A DNA stretch of 64,000 nt. Origin: Bryopsis sp. KO-2023 (lineage: Eukaryota > Chlorophyta > Ulvophyceae > Bryopsidales > Bryopsidaceae). The stretch is taken from NCBI GenBank assembly GCA_030272585.1, contig BSYQ01000005.1, positions 5,673,501 through 5,737,500 on the forward strand, written 5' to 3'. A program made the position numbers and the translations under genes. Below the pieces are notes generated by a model, which did no database searches, was not told the DNA's origin, and saw only the letters and a program-made list of their open reading frames with translations. Below are positions 33,701-46,462 of the stretch, in pieces. Each line of letters begins with the position of its first letter. Position 1 is the first letter of the stretch.

Positions 33701-34637
33701 CCATAATTCCACATTCCAATCCATTATTTGACCTGTTCTCGGTAAATTATCATCCTCAGCAAACATACTCCATCTGTGGAACGGATGAGAACCCCCCCCC
33801 AAAAACAAATATCTAGTATTGGCCCCCCAGTTGGGCAAAACCACCTTACCATCCTTTGATGTTTTCATGGCCATGCCCCACACTGCACCCCCATGGGCAG
33901 TTTCAGACGTTTTGACATCCAACGTCTGGAGATCCCATTCAACGATGAAACCATCCAGTCCGCCAGACAGCAGCCTCCACCTCCCTTTCCCACCTTTAGC
34001 CCACAGCAATGACGATATGGCCGCCCCTTTTCTGCCAGGTATCACCTAGCGAAAAATTTGCACACACATGTAAATCTTTTCTGTTTCGTTTTCTTTCATT
34101 CATTGGAGCTGTAAAACTGGGGCGACAAAATTCTCAGAGTGTCAATTCCCAATGGAAAGAGATTTTTTTCTTTCGGACACTGTCTGCATGGCATGTGTTT
34201 GTGCAATCAGGCTTCAGGCTGAAATCACTTCTTTGAAATCCACCCTTTCCATGTTGAAAAAAAGGAATTGCTGTTGGAGTGGCCCACATATGCAACTGTG
34301 TGGGGTTGAATTCGATCGAGCTGAAAAATAACACTCCTGAAACAACACAGTGTTTCACCTTGGCCAGAGAAAAAGTGGGGAACTCGTCCGAGGTTTCATA
34401 CACTTCAATAGCACCACTCTCCCTGGCAGCCGCCACGAAGCACCCATCCTCAGTGGCTGCAAGAGCGACGATGGCAGTGGGCGTCCAACCAACGTCGGCT
34501 TGGTGCAGGAAAATACCCTGCTGCTCCGGGACAGGTTTCTCCACGCCGACGGGAAACGGCGGATCCCCCCCACCCTCCGCATTCACGTTACGTTTCCTCT
34601 TTTTCTTCAGTCCAACGCCCTTGAAACCTTTGCCCAT
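30722..34637 (-). CDS. UTP4: UTP4/cirhin, WD-repeat protein of the SSU processome
   Basis: Seven exons: 34637-34359, 34045-33850, 33464-33249, 33161-32829, 32526-31791, 31600-31165, 31000-30722; 824 residues. UTP4 belongs to the t-UTP subcomplex in the nucleolus that binds nascent pre-rRNA and starts small-subunit assembly. After a basic N terminus the WD strands follow in order: AARESGAIEVYETSDEFPTF, LLSGGLDGFIVEWDLQT, AAACDDGSVRVFVVEEDGG, LVSGHSDGCIRVWET, SDGTIVSGDSNGRVLFWDAL, MSGGQDTRLLW. The C-terminal ending VLDTLPPPIYRVRYG is typical of the family (LPPPI near the end). It is longer than human cirhin (686), mainly in loops of the second propeller. Exon 2 uses donor GTAAGG so that frame joins at GEQLL; exon 6 ends at a perfect GTGAGT. 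Confidence 0.9.
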
Positions 34638-35173
34638 CGTGGCTCAGGAAACTGGAATCTCAAGAGCAGAAGCACCAGGCGATGGAGCCACCTCTGTGAA
34701 CACACCCGGATCAACAGCTTGATCGTCGGACGGTGACTTGTAGAGCGATGGGACTCCATGTCTGACACGTCTGTCAGGGATGTTGTTTTGCAGGTTGAGG
34801 GTGGAGGTATTGATGTGACAAGAGAGGAGGTTGAGCTGAAGCAGTCTCAATGTATATGTATTCACTGGGTTCATTTTCACTGGCTGTGGTTGGATGCCTT
34901 GACTACATTGTGCATTAGTGCTTTCCAAAATAACACCAGCCAATGTTTTCTTTGCGGACCGTGTCCCCCAAAAAAAACAATTTAAAAAATAGTATTCTTG
35001 AAAAGCATGGTCATTCCTCCCATATGCTGCAAAATCCCAAAACACTTTTTTTTTCTTGTTTCTGTCCCGGCCTATTCCTTTTTGAACCCTTCAAGCGAAT
35101 TTGCCACCATGCCCTGGCAGCTCACATAATATTGCTTCTCTATGTATGCCGGTGGAGGTGGATACCCTCCACC
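34638..35173. other. intergenic, no recognised gene
   Basis: Spacer between the UTP4 start and the 3' end of the peptidase gene, both minus strand; no coding exon or RNA gene recognised. Confidence 0.6.
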
Positions 35174-38100
35174 TCACTTTGAATTTCCTAGCACCCCGAA
35201 TTTCTTGAACCACCACATACTACACAGGGTTCTTTCGAAATCGGTCTGTGGCTTGTCCAGAGGGTGGTTATCCTCTGGAAACATCCATACGCTCGATTCT
35301 GGGGCATCCTCTCTGGATCTTAGGGCAGCCAAGTATCGTAGCCCATCTGACACAGGAACCCTGCGATCCTTCTTTCCAAGCAGGAACAGTAACGGAGCCT
35401 TTACTTGATTCACGTATCTGGCAGGTGACTTAGACAGGAACACTTCATAATCCTCTGGAGTAGGAATTGCAGTGAATCGATCTCGACCCTGGATTACGAC
35501 AAAGAAAAGAGGTGAAAAAAGAGGATCGAGTGTCAAGAAAACCAACATCAGGTTTTCCTGTTGAGACAGTGGGTTGAAGGAAACACACATCCATTCGTTG
35601 AGCAGGATATCAAGCCCTGCCCTCACCCAGAACAGAGGCGGCATTGACAAAAAAAAAGATCCACACCTACTGTGGTTGCCCAAATCAATACAAGAAAGAC
35701 CAACAGAACCCACCGCTGCTCCTAAAGCTTCGACGTAGATCCAATCGGAGATGTCCGAGGTCGACACCATGTGAGCTAGATTCATAACCGGATTGAGAAG
35801 CACTCCTGCCAGAAACCTCTCTGGATGTTGGCCAACCAAATGCCCAGTCAAAAAGCCACCATGAGATCCCCCCATCACACCGACCCGACTGTTGTCCGTC
35901 CACCCTGCGAACAAATTCCGCAAAAAAAAACAAAGCCACAGAAAGAATCAATCGTTTCTGTTTTCGCAGAAGGAACCTTCTCGCACAACTATCCAACTCG
36001 CCCTCTACAGCACCGAGTGTGTGTTTTTTCAATCAAATGATCCATTTCCCACACACCTTTTTCGACACTGTGATCCAATGCTGCTATACAATCGGCCACG
36101 TCGTACGTCCCCACATTTCCTGGTAAAGCTTGCACGAAATCCTCTCCGTAGCCCAAACTCCCCCTGTAGTTGACCAACACCAGGGTGTAACCTAACTCCA
36201 GGATGCAAGGGATGTTCATATAGTACCCCATCACAGTGCTGGAGTGGGGACCTCCATGGCCTGACAGAATCGTTGGCTGGGGTCCTGATTTGCACAAAAC
36301 GAAAAAAAATCAACTAATCGAAAAGCCAAGAAACAAGGACGCAATTCAGGATGAAAACCATTTTCGTGGCTTTGGGCCAACCATCTGAAAGGTAGATGTT
36401 GTCAATCCCCCCCCAAAAAAAATTTTAAAATAGAAAATACAAAAAAAAAATACATAAATAAATTATTTTTCTTTTTTACCAACCTGAGACGCCCTTCTTG
36501 CGGAACATGAATCCTTGAACTGGAAATTCAGGCCCCACCGTGGGCTTGATCGTAAACAGCTCCATCTCCAGGCCTTTCAAAACATCAGTCACTTTCGTGG
36601 GCAGCGAAACCTGGACATCCTCGCTCACTGCCGTCCAATTCCACTCGCCCACTCTCGAAATCATCAGCCTTCCTGGGCACTTGAATCCTGACTGGACCGC
36701 CAGGGCGACGGTTTTGTTCATGGCAGCGAGTGTGAAAGAGTGGTCTCCATTCGGTTCCGGGACGATTCTTTGGACAACCCCAGTTTCAATGTCGATAGAA
36801 ACTGTCGTTATCCTTGGACCCCATTCCGTGGAACAAACCACCGTCGATTCGCCTACATTCACCGAACAGGAATTCGTTTGCCCCCCTTTTTTTGCTTTAA
36901 TTTCGGGGGAAATAAACGATTGATCAAGGGGGATCCATACATTCGTTCAGTAAACTCACAGATTTGAGGTGAAATGCACAACACTGTGCTGTGACCTACT
37001 GTGGAATTGAGAAACAATTGGCCTTCTTTCAACTTGATCTCACCGACGAACGGCTCCAGAGGGAAAGGATCGCAATCGAATCCATAGAACCCAGGAAAAT
37101 GGTCAGCAGATTCTGGAACTCGAACCGTGCCCACCACTGTTTTCATCGAATCTCCCACACCCGAGATTGATGGGTCGTTCAAACGAGCAACCTCCTGTTT
37201 GCAAAAAAAACAGGGCACGGAAATTCACTCAACACAGAGGATTGACAGAAAACGAACGACACATCGATCCATGGGGGTTCCCCCTGCATCTTGGTAAATC
37301 TATTCATCATACATATAAGTATATAGAGCCATGTATCGAAAAAAAGGAGGTATTTTTTGCAGTTGTTTTCTCAGTGACCTGTGTCCAGTCCAATTTGTGC
37401 AGGGTGCTGCTTGCACAGTGCACTCCAGATTTTGCCGCATTGTCGCAAGAAAAAAAGACGAGGGTGGATCCGTTGGGCGAAAATCTGGGACCCATTGCCG
37501 TCAACAGCGATGGGGTCAGACACACACTGCATAGCCAAAAGTACAACACAAATTTCAGACAGAACATCACAGCAGTAAAAAATGATAAATAAAAATAGAA
37601 ATTATTAGCTGGATGACTAAACCCACCCCTACACACCAATTCTGTTTTGTTAGAAAGGCAAAGTGCCGTTGGTTCTAAAATTGATGAACTCCCCAAAACT
37701 TGAACCTTTGAACTTGCAACCAAATTTCTCAAAAGATATTCGAGCCATCACCTACCTCTTGGAATCCTCCCCTGATAATTTCTTATAGTACAAGCTGCAC
37801 GGCCTGTTCAAGCAGTAGACGAATCCAAGTCTCAGAGCAACGTTGTTGAAATTTGTGGCGGTGTGATTCCATCCAACAAACACCACACCGGTCCCATCTC
37901 TGGTCCAAACAGCCTGGCCACAGGAGCAATTCTCCGGTAAGCCCTCCAATGCTTCGATGGAGCCCGTCTCGATGTCCATGGTGAAAAGGGTGGGTGGTCT
38001 CATATCATCACGTTGCTCCCCCCAATCCTCTTGAAAGGACCCTTTTCCCCTCCAACCCTTGGGGCCAGGCCCCTCTTTGTTCGCCGGTGCCCCCCATTCT

Positions 38101-39282
38101 GGAGTTCGATCGACTGCCGGAGACTGCCCATCCACAGAAAAGACAATTCAGATATGTATAGACTAAGAAAATACATAATCTATATTAAGATAATTGAATT
38201 TTATTCAACAGTCAAACAATGTACATATATACTTAAAAAAAAAAGGAAACACAAGCTCTGTGGGAAAATCCTATAACCAATTGGAAATAAAAATGAAAAT
38301 GAGTGGGTTTTTTTGGGAATATATGCGTGCTCTGACCTCAGCCGCATAGACGATTTTTGTTTCATCCCCATTCCAGGAAGCACCCCGGGAAAACAGACCA
38401 TCATTCACGATGGACCCGTGGGTGGTTTTCGGAACGAAAATGGATTTCACCACACGCTTGCCGTCCCAGATTTCCAAGCAGCAGCCATCCCCCTCCCCTC
38501 CTTTTTTGGCCACCACCATCCGTCGACCTGGAGACAAGCAAAAAAAAAAATGAAAAAAGGGCCCCCTCAATGGAAACCACCCCATGGAAAACTTCACTTG
38601 AACTTCCCAGACTTCGCTTGCCGGTAATTTCTTTTTTCTTACTTATTTATTTATACTTTGACCTGGAGATAATGTAAAGCCTATTTTTTTATTTGTTTGC
38701 AAACAATAAGCAATTCCTTATTTCCTTATGTTTCCTGTCCAAAAAGTGTGACATCCACTTCCCCAAAGGAAAGTACACTTCAAACAATTGTTGACAAAAA
38801 GTGTGACATACACATTTGCATGCACCTTACCAAACTGATTTGAGCCGATGACTCACCAGATGGAGAAGTTGAGTTCATCAATGTGTCAGCCAGCTCCACT
38901 GGATACGCAACTGGCCCAAAACTGTTCAAATCTTTTTGATCCATCAATGTCAGAGAAGTCATGAATTTCCTCCTTGCATTTGCTGACGTGTTCCTTTGTG
39001 AGTAATACACCTAGCAAAAAAATGAAAATTTTCCCCATTCACTTTTTCTCGTAACCAAACCAGGTAGGTCTGCGCTCGTTTCAAACAGAAAAAGGGATGG
39101 AAGGGAGTGCTGAGTACCGATATATTGACGGCTTCGTTGATCGACTGATCGTTTCGCAAAGTCACTTTCGTGATGACCGGGATTTCCAGAAACTCTTCGA
39201 AAAGCTTGGCCTCCTCCTCCATGCCAGACGGAACTTCCGGCGCTCCATTTTTGGCATCTTTCGTCGTCCCTTCGCTGGCCAT
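35174..39282 (-). CDS. APEH: acylaminoacyl-peptidase (prolyl oligopeptidase family S9C)
   Basis: Ten exons: 39282-39118, 39010-38857, 38527-38337, 38123-37756, 37526-37379, 37194-36996, 36852-36484, 36284-36057, 35904-35714, 35488-35174; 775 residues, near the usual about 730. The enzyme removes N-acylated amino acids from blocked peptides. The first about 500 residues give the propeller part ([45 protein letters not shown]). The C-terminal alpha/beta-hydrolase has the oxyanion-side [19 protein letters not shown], the nucleophile elbow GGSHGGF, the acidic residue in GKKDRRVP and the His in PEDNHPLD, so the Ser-Asp-His triad is complete. The exon 7 acceptor (36852) has a weak pyrimidine tract, so that border is less sure. 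An in-frame extension upstream of the ATG exists, but MASEG is the first well-placed start. Confidence 0.9.
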
Positions 39283-40899
39283 TGCTCTGCAAGAGATGGA
39301 AAAATGAACATCGTTGACTTTCCAACTCCAGAAACAGATCACCTCAATTCCCACTGAACGGTCCCCCTCAGGCGTCGATCGAGACGTTTTTCGACCCCCA
39401 GCCCTACTATCTCCTTCGAAAGAGACTTTAATTCCCGCCAAACTGACGGACTGTTGGTGGGACCTCGAGTTCCTTGAGAGAGATCGTACCCACAACAAGG
39501 CGTCCGCCCGGTCGATAGTTGTCTGCAGGAGGCTCGCCCACCGCCACGTTCACCCTTGGGGAAAAAAAACACGCGTGAATTCGCGGGACGCCGTAGGACG
39601 CGACGAGTTAGTGTTGCTTTCGCAACCGACACACCCAAAGTCACCAGTCCAAGGGTGCTCATTGCAAAACAAAAGTGAGACTCGAGTTGCTGGCACCATT
39701 GTGGCCCATCAATCAAAAATTAAGCATCAATTATGGCCTTCTGTTCCGAAAGAAAAACAGAAGAAAAAAGTATGCCTCCAAAAAGATTTGTGTGGGTGGG
39801 TGCGCACGTGCGCACCTCCAGAACGAAGGTATGTTGTTCAGACAAGTGTGGTATGTGAGTAAGGTGATTCGATGTCGAGATATGATGCACTTCGGGAATA
39901 CACAAGGGTCCAGCATTTCGTAATGCCTGGTCGATTTTAAAGTTTTTGGCACAACTTTTTTTTTTTTTTTTAATGCTCAACTCTTAGTAATCCCCGCACT
40001 GGCCCACTTAAATGGTATGCATTCAACACACTAACAAATACGGTGTCAGTTGTTAAAACCACGTCGATGAAGCTGCTCTTAAAGTTCTATGACCCCTACA
40101 TGCTAGTTCTTTACACACTGTGACAATGCCAAGGGGCTGGTGGTGAAGGGAACAGTGACTGACTGCACTGTTTTCGTTCAAGTACTGTAAGATACACTCA
40201 TCGCAGCATGAAAACAAACGAGATTCAGTTGTTGTTCCTTTTTGGATTGTAAACTTTGTTCTCCTTTGTGAAGACAACAAAAGGTTGTGTTGGCAGTAAA
40301 TCCAGCGTTTGATCTGGAATCGTTCAGGAGTTAGGCAAGCTGGAAGTCAGGGCCTGTGAATTGATCACTTGTTTTTGGGGATACACTGGACACTCTGGAA
40401 TGGTGCAGTCTGAGATGGCAAAAGGAGAAGAGTGGGAGGGAGCGTTTTAAGAGGGTTGTGCATGGAAATGCTCAACGACAATTACGTTGGATGTCTGGAG
40501 AGTAGCTGTATTATTATTGGGGTCGAAAAGGAATCGTCCAGCCTGCATCTACGCGTGAAAAGAAAGTGCAATCACGAACAAGGAAAAAGCTCAACAGGCA
40601 AAGGATGTGCACCCTTTCAGGCACGGAGAGAAAGGGTCAAAAAAATTTTACCGAGCCCAGCGTTGAGACTGTCCTTTCAAGGTTTGTAATGACTGCTCCA
40701 GGCCAAGGTCCCCAAATCCACCTGCGTTCACCACAGCCACCAACACAAACCCCACCAGACTCTATATCTCCTATGATGATCCCTTCTACGCCCCACCCCC
40801 CCTGAACACTCACAAATACAGCCAATCTACCAAAGTAGAGCCGACTCCCAGCAACGTTTCGAAAATTGAAAGCCCAGCCCTCACGCACGTCGCCTTCTC
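39283..40899. other. intergenic, no recognised gene
   Basis: Promoter region of the peptidase gene and 3' flank of bL19m. A modest plus-strand open frame at 40432-40689 has no recognisable features. Confidence 0.55.
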
Positions 40900-42154
40900 C
40901 TACACCTGGGTTTCTTTTGCTTTCTTTTCCAAGTGGTACAGTTTTGCTCGCCTTATTCGCTTCTTACCCACCACCTTGATTTCTAGAATGTTTGGAGAGT
41001 GCCTGAATTCACCACAATCATCCTTTCATGAAATTTCAAAAGTTTCACACCCATGCTGGACACACCGCACACAAGATCCAGATAATCAAGCAAAGTGGCG
41101 GATATTACTCAACCAGCTGGAAAAAATTCTGTTAAAAAATCCAAAGCTTGAAACAAAACCAAGGAAGGAGCAAATGTCTTGACACCCCTTTGAGAACCCT
41201 TTTTCAACCTGCACAGGAATAAGGCCATCCATGTCACACCAGAAAACTCACAATGGAAAAATCCTCTCGACGCCGACGCCTCCAGGGAAGGTTTTCCTGA
41301 GCGTGAAGGTGGTGCGGAGGCTTTTGTTTTTCATAGCTATGCACACCCCAGAGAATTTTTCTTCCTTCCTCTTGTTCTCAGGCACCAGCTGATTAACAAG
41401 AATTACCACAGTTTTGAGCAAGGACTTGGATACAGCAAAAACCGTTTTTCCTTTCATTTCTGCATAACTTTATTTCTTTTCTGTTCGTTTTGGTCATCAC
41501 CATTTTCTCGATGCTACAGGGGGCTGACGGACAAAAAAAATTAGAAATAAAAAAAAACCCTCCACCACACCCACCAGTTTCAAGTGCAACACATCGCCTG
41601 GCCCAAACTCCGGAAATTTTTTCTCCGCAAGGATTTCTTTGCTCCTTTCATCCTCCAGCATCTGAAAAAGAGTTCCCAAACAATCCAATCAAACAAAAAC
41701 CTCTGACAGACTTTTAGTCATCGCTTGCATCAGTCACCCAGATCTGGATCTAAATTCCAGCGGAAATCACCTCAGATAGATTTCTGAACAGATGACCAAA
41801 AACTGGGAAAAAGGGAGATACTACGTGGCCATCTATTTAAAATTCCATTTCTGGTAATCACACTGCCCCATCTCAAGAATTGCAGCATGGATCCTCAGAC
41901 AACCCAACAAAATCATACATTCACCTATCCACCTGTCTCAGGTGATCCATCCTCTTGAAATAGTGTTTCCTTTTGTCGAGGTCTTTCGAGGGCGTCCATG
42001 GCAGCCGGGGTTGGCCTGGGGTACGAACATCTGGCGTCTCGCTCAAAGCTCTTCTAAAGCAGCTCGAGAAATCTCCCGCGATCCACGGAGCGAGTGTCGC
42101 AGTCGATTCAATCCCTCCTTTGATCAACGGCAGTGTCAGGCGTCGATGCGCCAT
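40900..42154 (-). CDS. MRPL19: mitochondrial ribosomal protein bL19m
   Basis: Four exons: 42154-41933, 41661-41575, 41388-41252, 41002-40900; 182 residues. bL19 sits at the interface side of the large ribosomal subunit. Family features are FPEFGPGDVLHLKL, the core FSGVCIAMKNKSLRTTFTLR, then GVGVERIFPLHSPNILEIKV and the basic end RIRRAKLYHLEKK. The first about 60 residues (Arg and Ser-rich, few acids at the start) look like a mitochondrial presequence; a plastid destination cannot be excluded from sequence alone. All joins keep frame, with introns GTGGAT, GTGGGT and GTGAGT. Confidence 0.87.
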
Positions 42155-43532
42155 GCTTCACCAAAACAAATCCCAACATGTGGAAAGCCCACGAACGCCA
42201 TCATCCTTGCACTTTTCCATGTCAGACTGTGTGTGCCTGACTGACACAAGAGCAGGCCCACACACCAACCCAATTTCCTCAAGAAACGAAATCCTTATCA
42301 TTTCCCTCCATTCTTTTGTGAAAAACCCTTCAGGCAAACCAAATTTTCGGGAATGCAGTGTCACGTGGGCTTGCCAGAAATGGGCTGATGCCTTGTCATA
42401 ACTGTCGATGCTCAGGAGACAGTCTTGGGCGCCAATTCACCGCTCCCAGTTTCCTCACGATACTGGCTTTGATGGATGCGTCATGCCCGCCCTTGGCACC
42501 ACCAGCCCGTTCGCGACAAATTCCTTCCCAGCGCCACACACCTACGCTTTGACGCATCGCGACACACTGATAACAGCGCCCTTCTTGAGTCTCGTTTTTA
42601 TCAGGAGAGAAAATCGCTCCTGAAAAGGCGTCGGTTGGGTGTCCTGTTGAAGTTCTCGTCGCACCGGGTCGTCAACAGTCACAGGTGCGCAGGAGTGGAT
42701 GAGCTTCCCCAAACGCGATTTCCCGCTGTAGCTCGTTAACAAATGGGGCCAATTCGACCACCCGTTGCTCGCGCACCGATCCAGCTGTGAAATCTGGCGC
42801 GATGGGTTGACGTTTTCGTCGAGAGGGGGGTGCATGATGGCATTCAGTGTCGTAATTTTTTTGGGCGATTCTGATGTTAGGAAGGGGACTCCCAGATGAG
42901 CTCATCGGAAGGCTCGAAGCCGACGAGGGGCCAAACTGTGGAGGCAATGGCGGAGGCACACGAGGAGGAAATGAGGTGCGTTCAACGATTTGACTTTCTT
43001 CGACGGAATTTGTCCTGCATGCGAGCGATGGCGATCCTGAAGCGAAGCATCGGTGTGTGTCGCTGGGCAACACACGGAAAGAAATGAAACCCCGCACGCA
43101 GGCATTTTCAGCGCTCGTCTCCATTGTGCTGTTTTGTGGTCATTGGATTGGATTGGATCCTTTTGGCCTTTGTTTGTTTGTTTGCCTTTGGGGAAAACTG
43201 TAGATTGCTTCGATTGATTGAATTCCCATTTGGTGATGTTCTTGGACGCTCCGACGCCCTCGTCCGACTTTGACCTTTATAAAAATAGATCCTTCTCTTA
43301 ATTGCTTCATTACCAGGCGTTATCCAGACCCCTCACCCACACACAACAGCAAAAAGTATGCCTCCGAAAATAACTTCAACCGCCACCACCCCCCCACAAA
43401 AAAAAAAAAAGAAAAAAAACTAGAAACACTGACCCATTCAAAAAAAAAGAAAGAACTCCTGATGTCAGTGGCTATTGATAACGAATGGCTGAAGGATCCA
43501 GTCAAAAAATTGGTTGACCTTCTTTCTTTCAC
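42155..43532. other. intergenic with one uncertain ORF
   Basis: Between bL19m and a plus-strand gene. A minus-strand open frame 42672-43124 (150 codons, starting METSAENACVRG, Pro-rich middle, ending in a Glu/Leu-rich helix-like part) could be a first exon of an unrecognised gene. A plus-strand frame overlaps it at 42896-43087 (MSSSEGSKPTRG), so at most one is likely real. Neither shows a domain. Confidence 0.35.
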
Positions 43533-45971
43533 ATGGGAGCATTTCGTCGTTTGTTTCTCAGTCGAAAGAGGATCACCACACGGAGCATGACTGTCCGTGA
43601 AAGGGAGGATGAATTGGGGCCTGAGGCCACAAAGCATCGAGAAGCCATCATTGAAGTTCTGCAAAAGGCGCAGCAATTCATGGACATAGGTAAGAAAAAC
43701 AATTAATGAAAATGACAAATAAGAATAACGAAAGCAGCTGTTGCCAAAAAAACCAAAGGAGCAAATCGATCAGAACACCAATTGGGAAAAGAGGCCACCC
43801 TTGTTTGTTGCGAAATGATGATCCTCATTCGGGTCAGGTTTTTGACATGCATGCAAAATTTTCCACAAGCAAGAAAAATCGGTGTTTATCATATTTCTAA
43901 ACAAAGGTTTTATCTATATTTTTTTAATCAGGGGATATCGCCTCTCATGCTGTCTGTGGAGGGCTGGTGAGGGGGCCAGTGGTCACAGTGGAGGGAATTT
44001 TTGGAAAGATAATTGCCATGGAAATCGCCAGGGGTCGATCTGGAATGCTGAAGAGGTCAGTAAATTTTGCTGCCCTGAAACCATTGCCAATAAAAAAACC
44101 GGACGAAGAACCCATCCTTTTTATTCAGAGAGCTGTGCACACAACTGCTTTTCCGCCTGATTCAGTTTTCCCAGCAAAATGAAAAAGGATGAAAGTAACA
44201 GTAAGGAAATAACTGGCTGGTGGGATCCATCAGGTCTTTAGATGGAGGTTATGGTTTGAAAGAGTGGGTGGACGAGGCGGATGACAGCCAATCGACAATT
44301 CCGGACAATGAAATGGATACTGGCACGACAAAACCTAACAAAACGAACCCAGCACCACCCAAATCAAGAGGCTACCACGTTTTGGAGGGACATCCTTGGC
44401 AACAAGGGGTCACGCATCCAAGGTAAATACTGAGCGAACACCACCACAGCTATCTTACCAACGGATGCTTTTCTTTTCTTCCTGAATTTAGCAAGGAAAC
44501 CCTCCGTTTTGCAGCCAGGGATGATTTCATGGGTCAAAATATTAGAGGTAGATTCAATGGAGCCTCTGATATTTTGTTTTGTTGTGCACAGCAGATATGC
44601 CAGAATTATTTCACCATGGACGGCAGCTGGAGGGATGGTCCATCCAAAACAAAGCTGGATGCAAGGAAAGGTGAATACAAAACGAGTTACCCTCCCCTAA
44701 CAAAAAAAAAGAGTGAGAGATAGAGAGAAAAAAAAAATTGTTTTTGTATCTCTTTCAAAAAGAAATCAGCCAAAACCAAAAACACTGCAGGAATAGAAAA
44801 AGTGGGGTCCTTGAATATCTCCCCCCCCCAAAAAAAGAAAAAGAAAGAAGCAAGAAGAATCACCACCAAGACTGAACTGGACCTCCTTTTCCTTGGATGA
44901 TTCTGCAAAACAGATGCATGTGAAGGGCTGTCCTGTTGATGGTTTTTTTTCTTCTTTTTTTTTTCCTTTTGGGGGCGTTTTCAGAACTTCGGTCCACCAA
45001 AGGATAATGGCATGGGATGCTGGGGGAGAGGCTACAATGGGTGCCATCCATCGAGACCGTTGTGGAATGGGACGGCGGAAACCAATGGAATGCCATGCGG
45101 TACATTAAAGAAAACACACACTGGCCACCTTTCCTTTTTCTGTGGTTTAGCTAGAAAAGAAGGGGGCACAGCAAACATCGTATCGAAAACCTTCCCTATT
45201 AGAGCTGTTTAGTTTCTGGGCAGAGTTTCCGGCAATAAAGTATTACGGTGTGCAAATCTTGTGTGTGTGTGTTCCAGGCCACAGGAAAGCTCCGAACATT
45301 ATGAACATCCCACTTCCTGATTTTGAGGCTTCCCACGGTGAGTCCAAACAAAAAAAAAGCTCTACCTCCAACAAATGCGTATCGCACGCACTCCCCTGAC
45401 TGGAACAAAACACGGAAAACTGTGCATTTTGTGTGGGATTACGAAAGTTTGGTTTTGTGGGGACATAGGTGTAATGGGGGAAGAGTGCCCCATCCACGTT
45501 CAACTGGCCTCCTTTGACGAGAAAGACAAGCAGTTCGAACAAAGCTGCATGGCCGGAATGGCACAGGGACCAGGTGAACCAACCTTTCCTACTTACTGAG
45601 ATTATGACTGTACCAACCAATCCAAAAAAACCGAATTTTCCAGCCAAAATTTTCTCAAACGGGTCTGGAAATGTCCCTAAAAAAGACATCTCATTGACGT
45701 CTACCCTGTTGGTCTGTTTGTGGGTGGGGGGTACATTGTTTTAAGCATTTTTTTCTTCATTTCAGGGGGAATGGGGATGGAAGCATCGAATTGGTATCCT
45801 TCAAACTGGTCTTCCTCAGATCACGGGAACATGGTGGCCCCCCCAAAAAATCCATGGGCCGCCGCTTGTCAAAACAACATGTACTACCCCGGGATGCCAT
45901 CTTTCGGAAACAATGTTCAGATCAAAGAAGAGCCAGTAGGTGTCGTGGCCAGGTCCGGCAATGGATGTTAA
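43533..45971 (+). CDS. unrecognised gene with mitochondrial-type leader
   Basis: Exons: 43533-43689, 43932-44055, 44234-44422, 44492-44670, probable 11-bp micro-exon 44791-44801, 44985-45099, 45278-45337, 45469-45573, 45766-45971; about 381 residues. The N terminus MGAFRRLFLSRKRITTRSM is a typical amphipathic Arg-rich mitochondrial presequence. Later parts are a Gly-rich segment (VCGGLVRGPVVTVEGIFGKI), a Thr/Pro/Asn linker, a Cys-containing segment (ASDILFCCAQQICQNYF), then a Gly/Asn/Trp/Cys-rich tail. Every intron except one is phase-consistent. The join between 44670 (phase 1) and 44985 (phase 0) needs either the micro-exon or another exon that I missed. I do not recognise the family and propose no function. 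Confidence 0.6.
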
Positions 45972-46462
45972 AAACAATATATGAAGAAAAAAAGGGAGCA
46001 AACAGGGTTTTTGAGACATGAAGGGAAGGGGGGGGGGGGTCGTTATGAAGGGAGGAAAAGATAGATGCTTAGAAAAGGAATTGAAAAAAGATGTTCAGTG
46101 GCATGTGTGGGTGTGAATGTGTGTATAGCATTGGAGGGGATTTGTTGTTCGGAGCGGGATGACTTAATGGGGTGCCTTTTGTGTTTGGGGGAATTGTAAT
46201 GTTGACTTGACGCACCAATAACTGGAAAATTCAGCACACCTCTTTTGTCCCCGACTTTCTTTTCCAAACACATAACACACGCACAAAAAAATCAAATTTG
46301 TGAAGCAGTCTCTGGATGGATCTGGAAGGATGAGCAGTCCCACATCAATTTGACAGTGTTGAATTCTACAGAGTCGGCAACGGCTTTGCTACCTTCAGGA
46401 AATCAAATCGACAAATTAAAAAAAATAGCCACCTTTTTTGGACAAAGATGGTGTTGGAGCGC
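45972..46462. other. intergenic between convergent genes
   Basis: Shared 3' region; a G run near 46029-46038 and GTGTG words, nothing coding recognised. Confidence 0.6.

Noticed and set aside
42896..43087. Plus-strand ORF MSSSEGSKPTRG
   Set aside because: Overlaps a longer minus-strand frame, no domain, no join to the gene starting at 43533 found.
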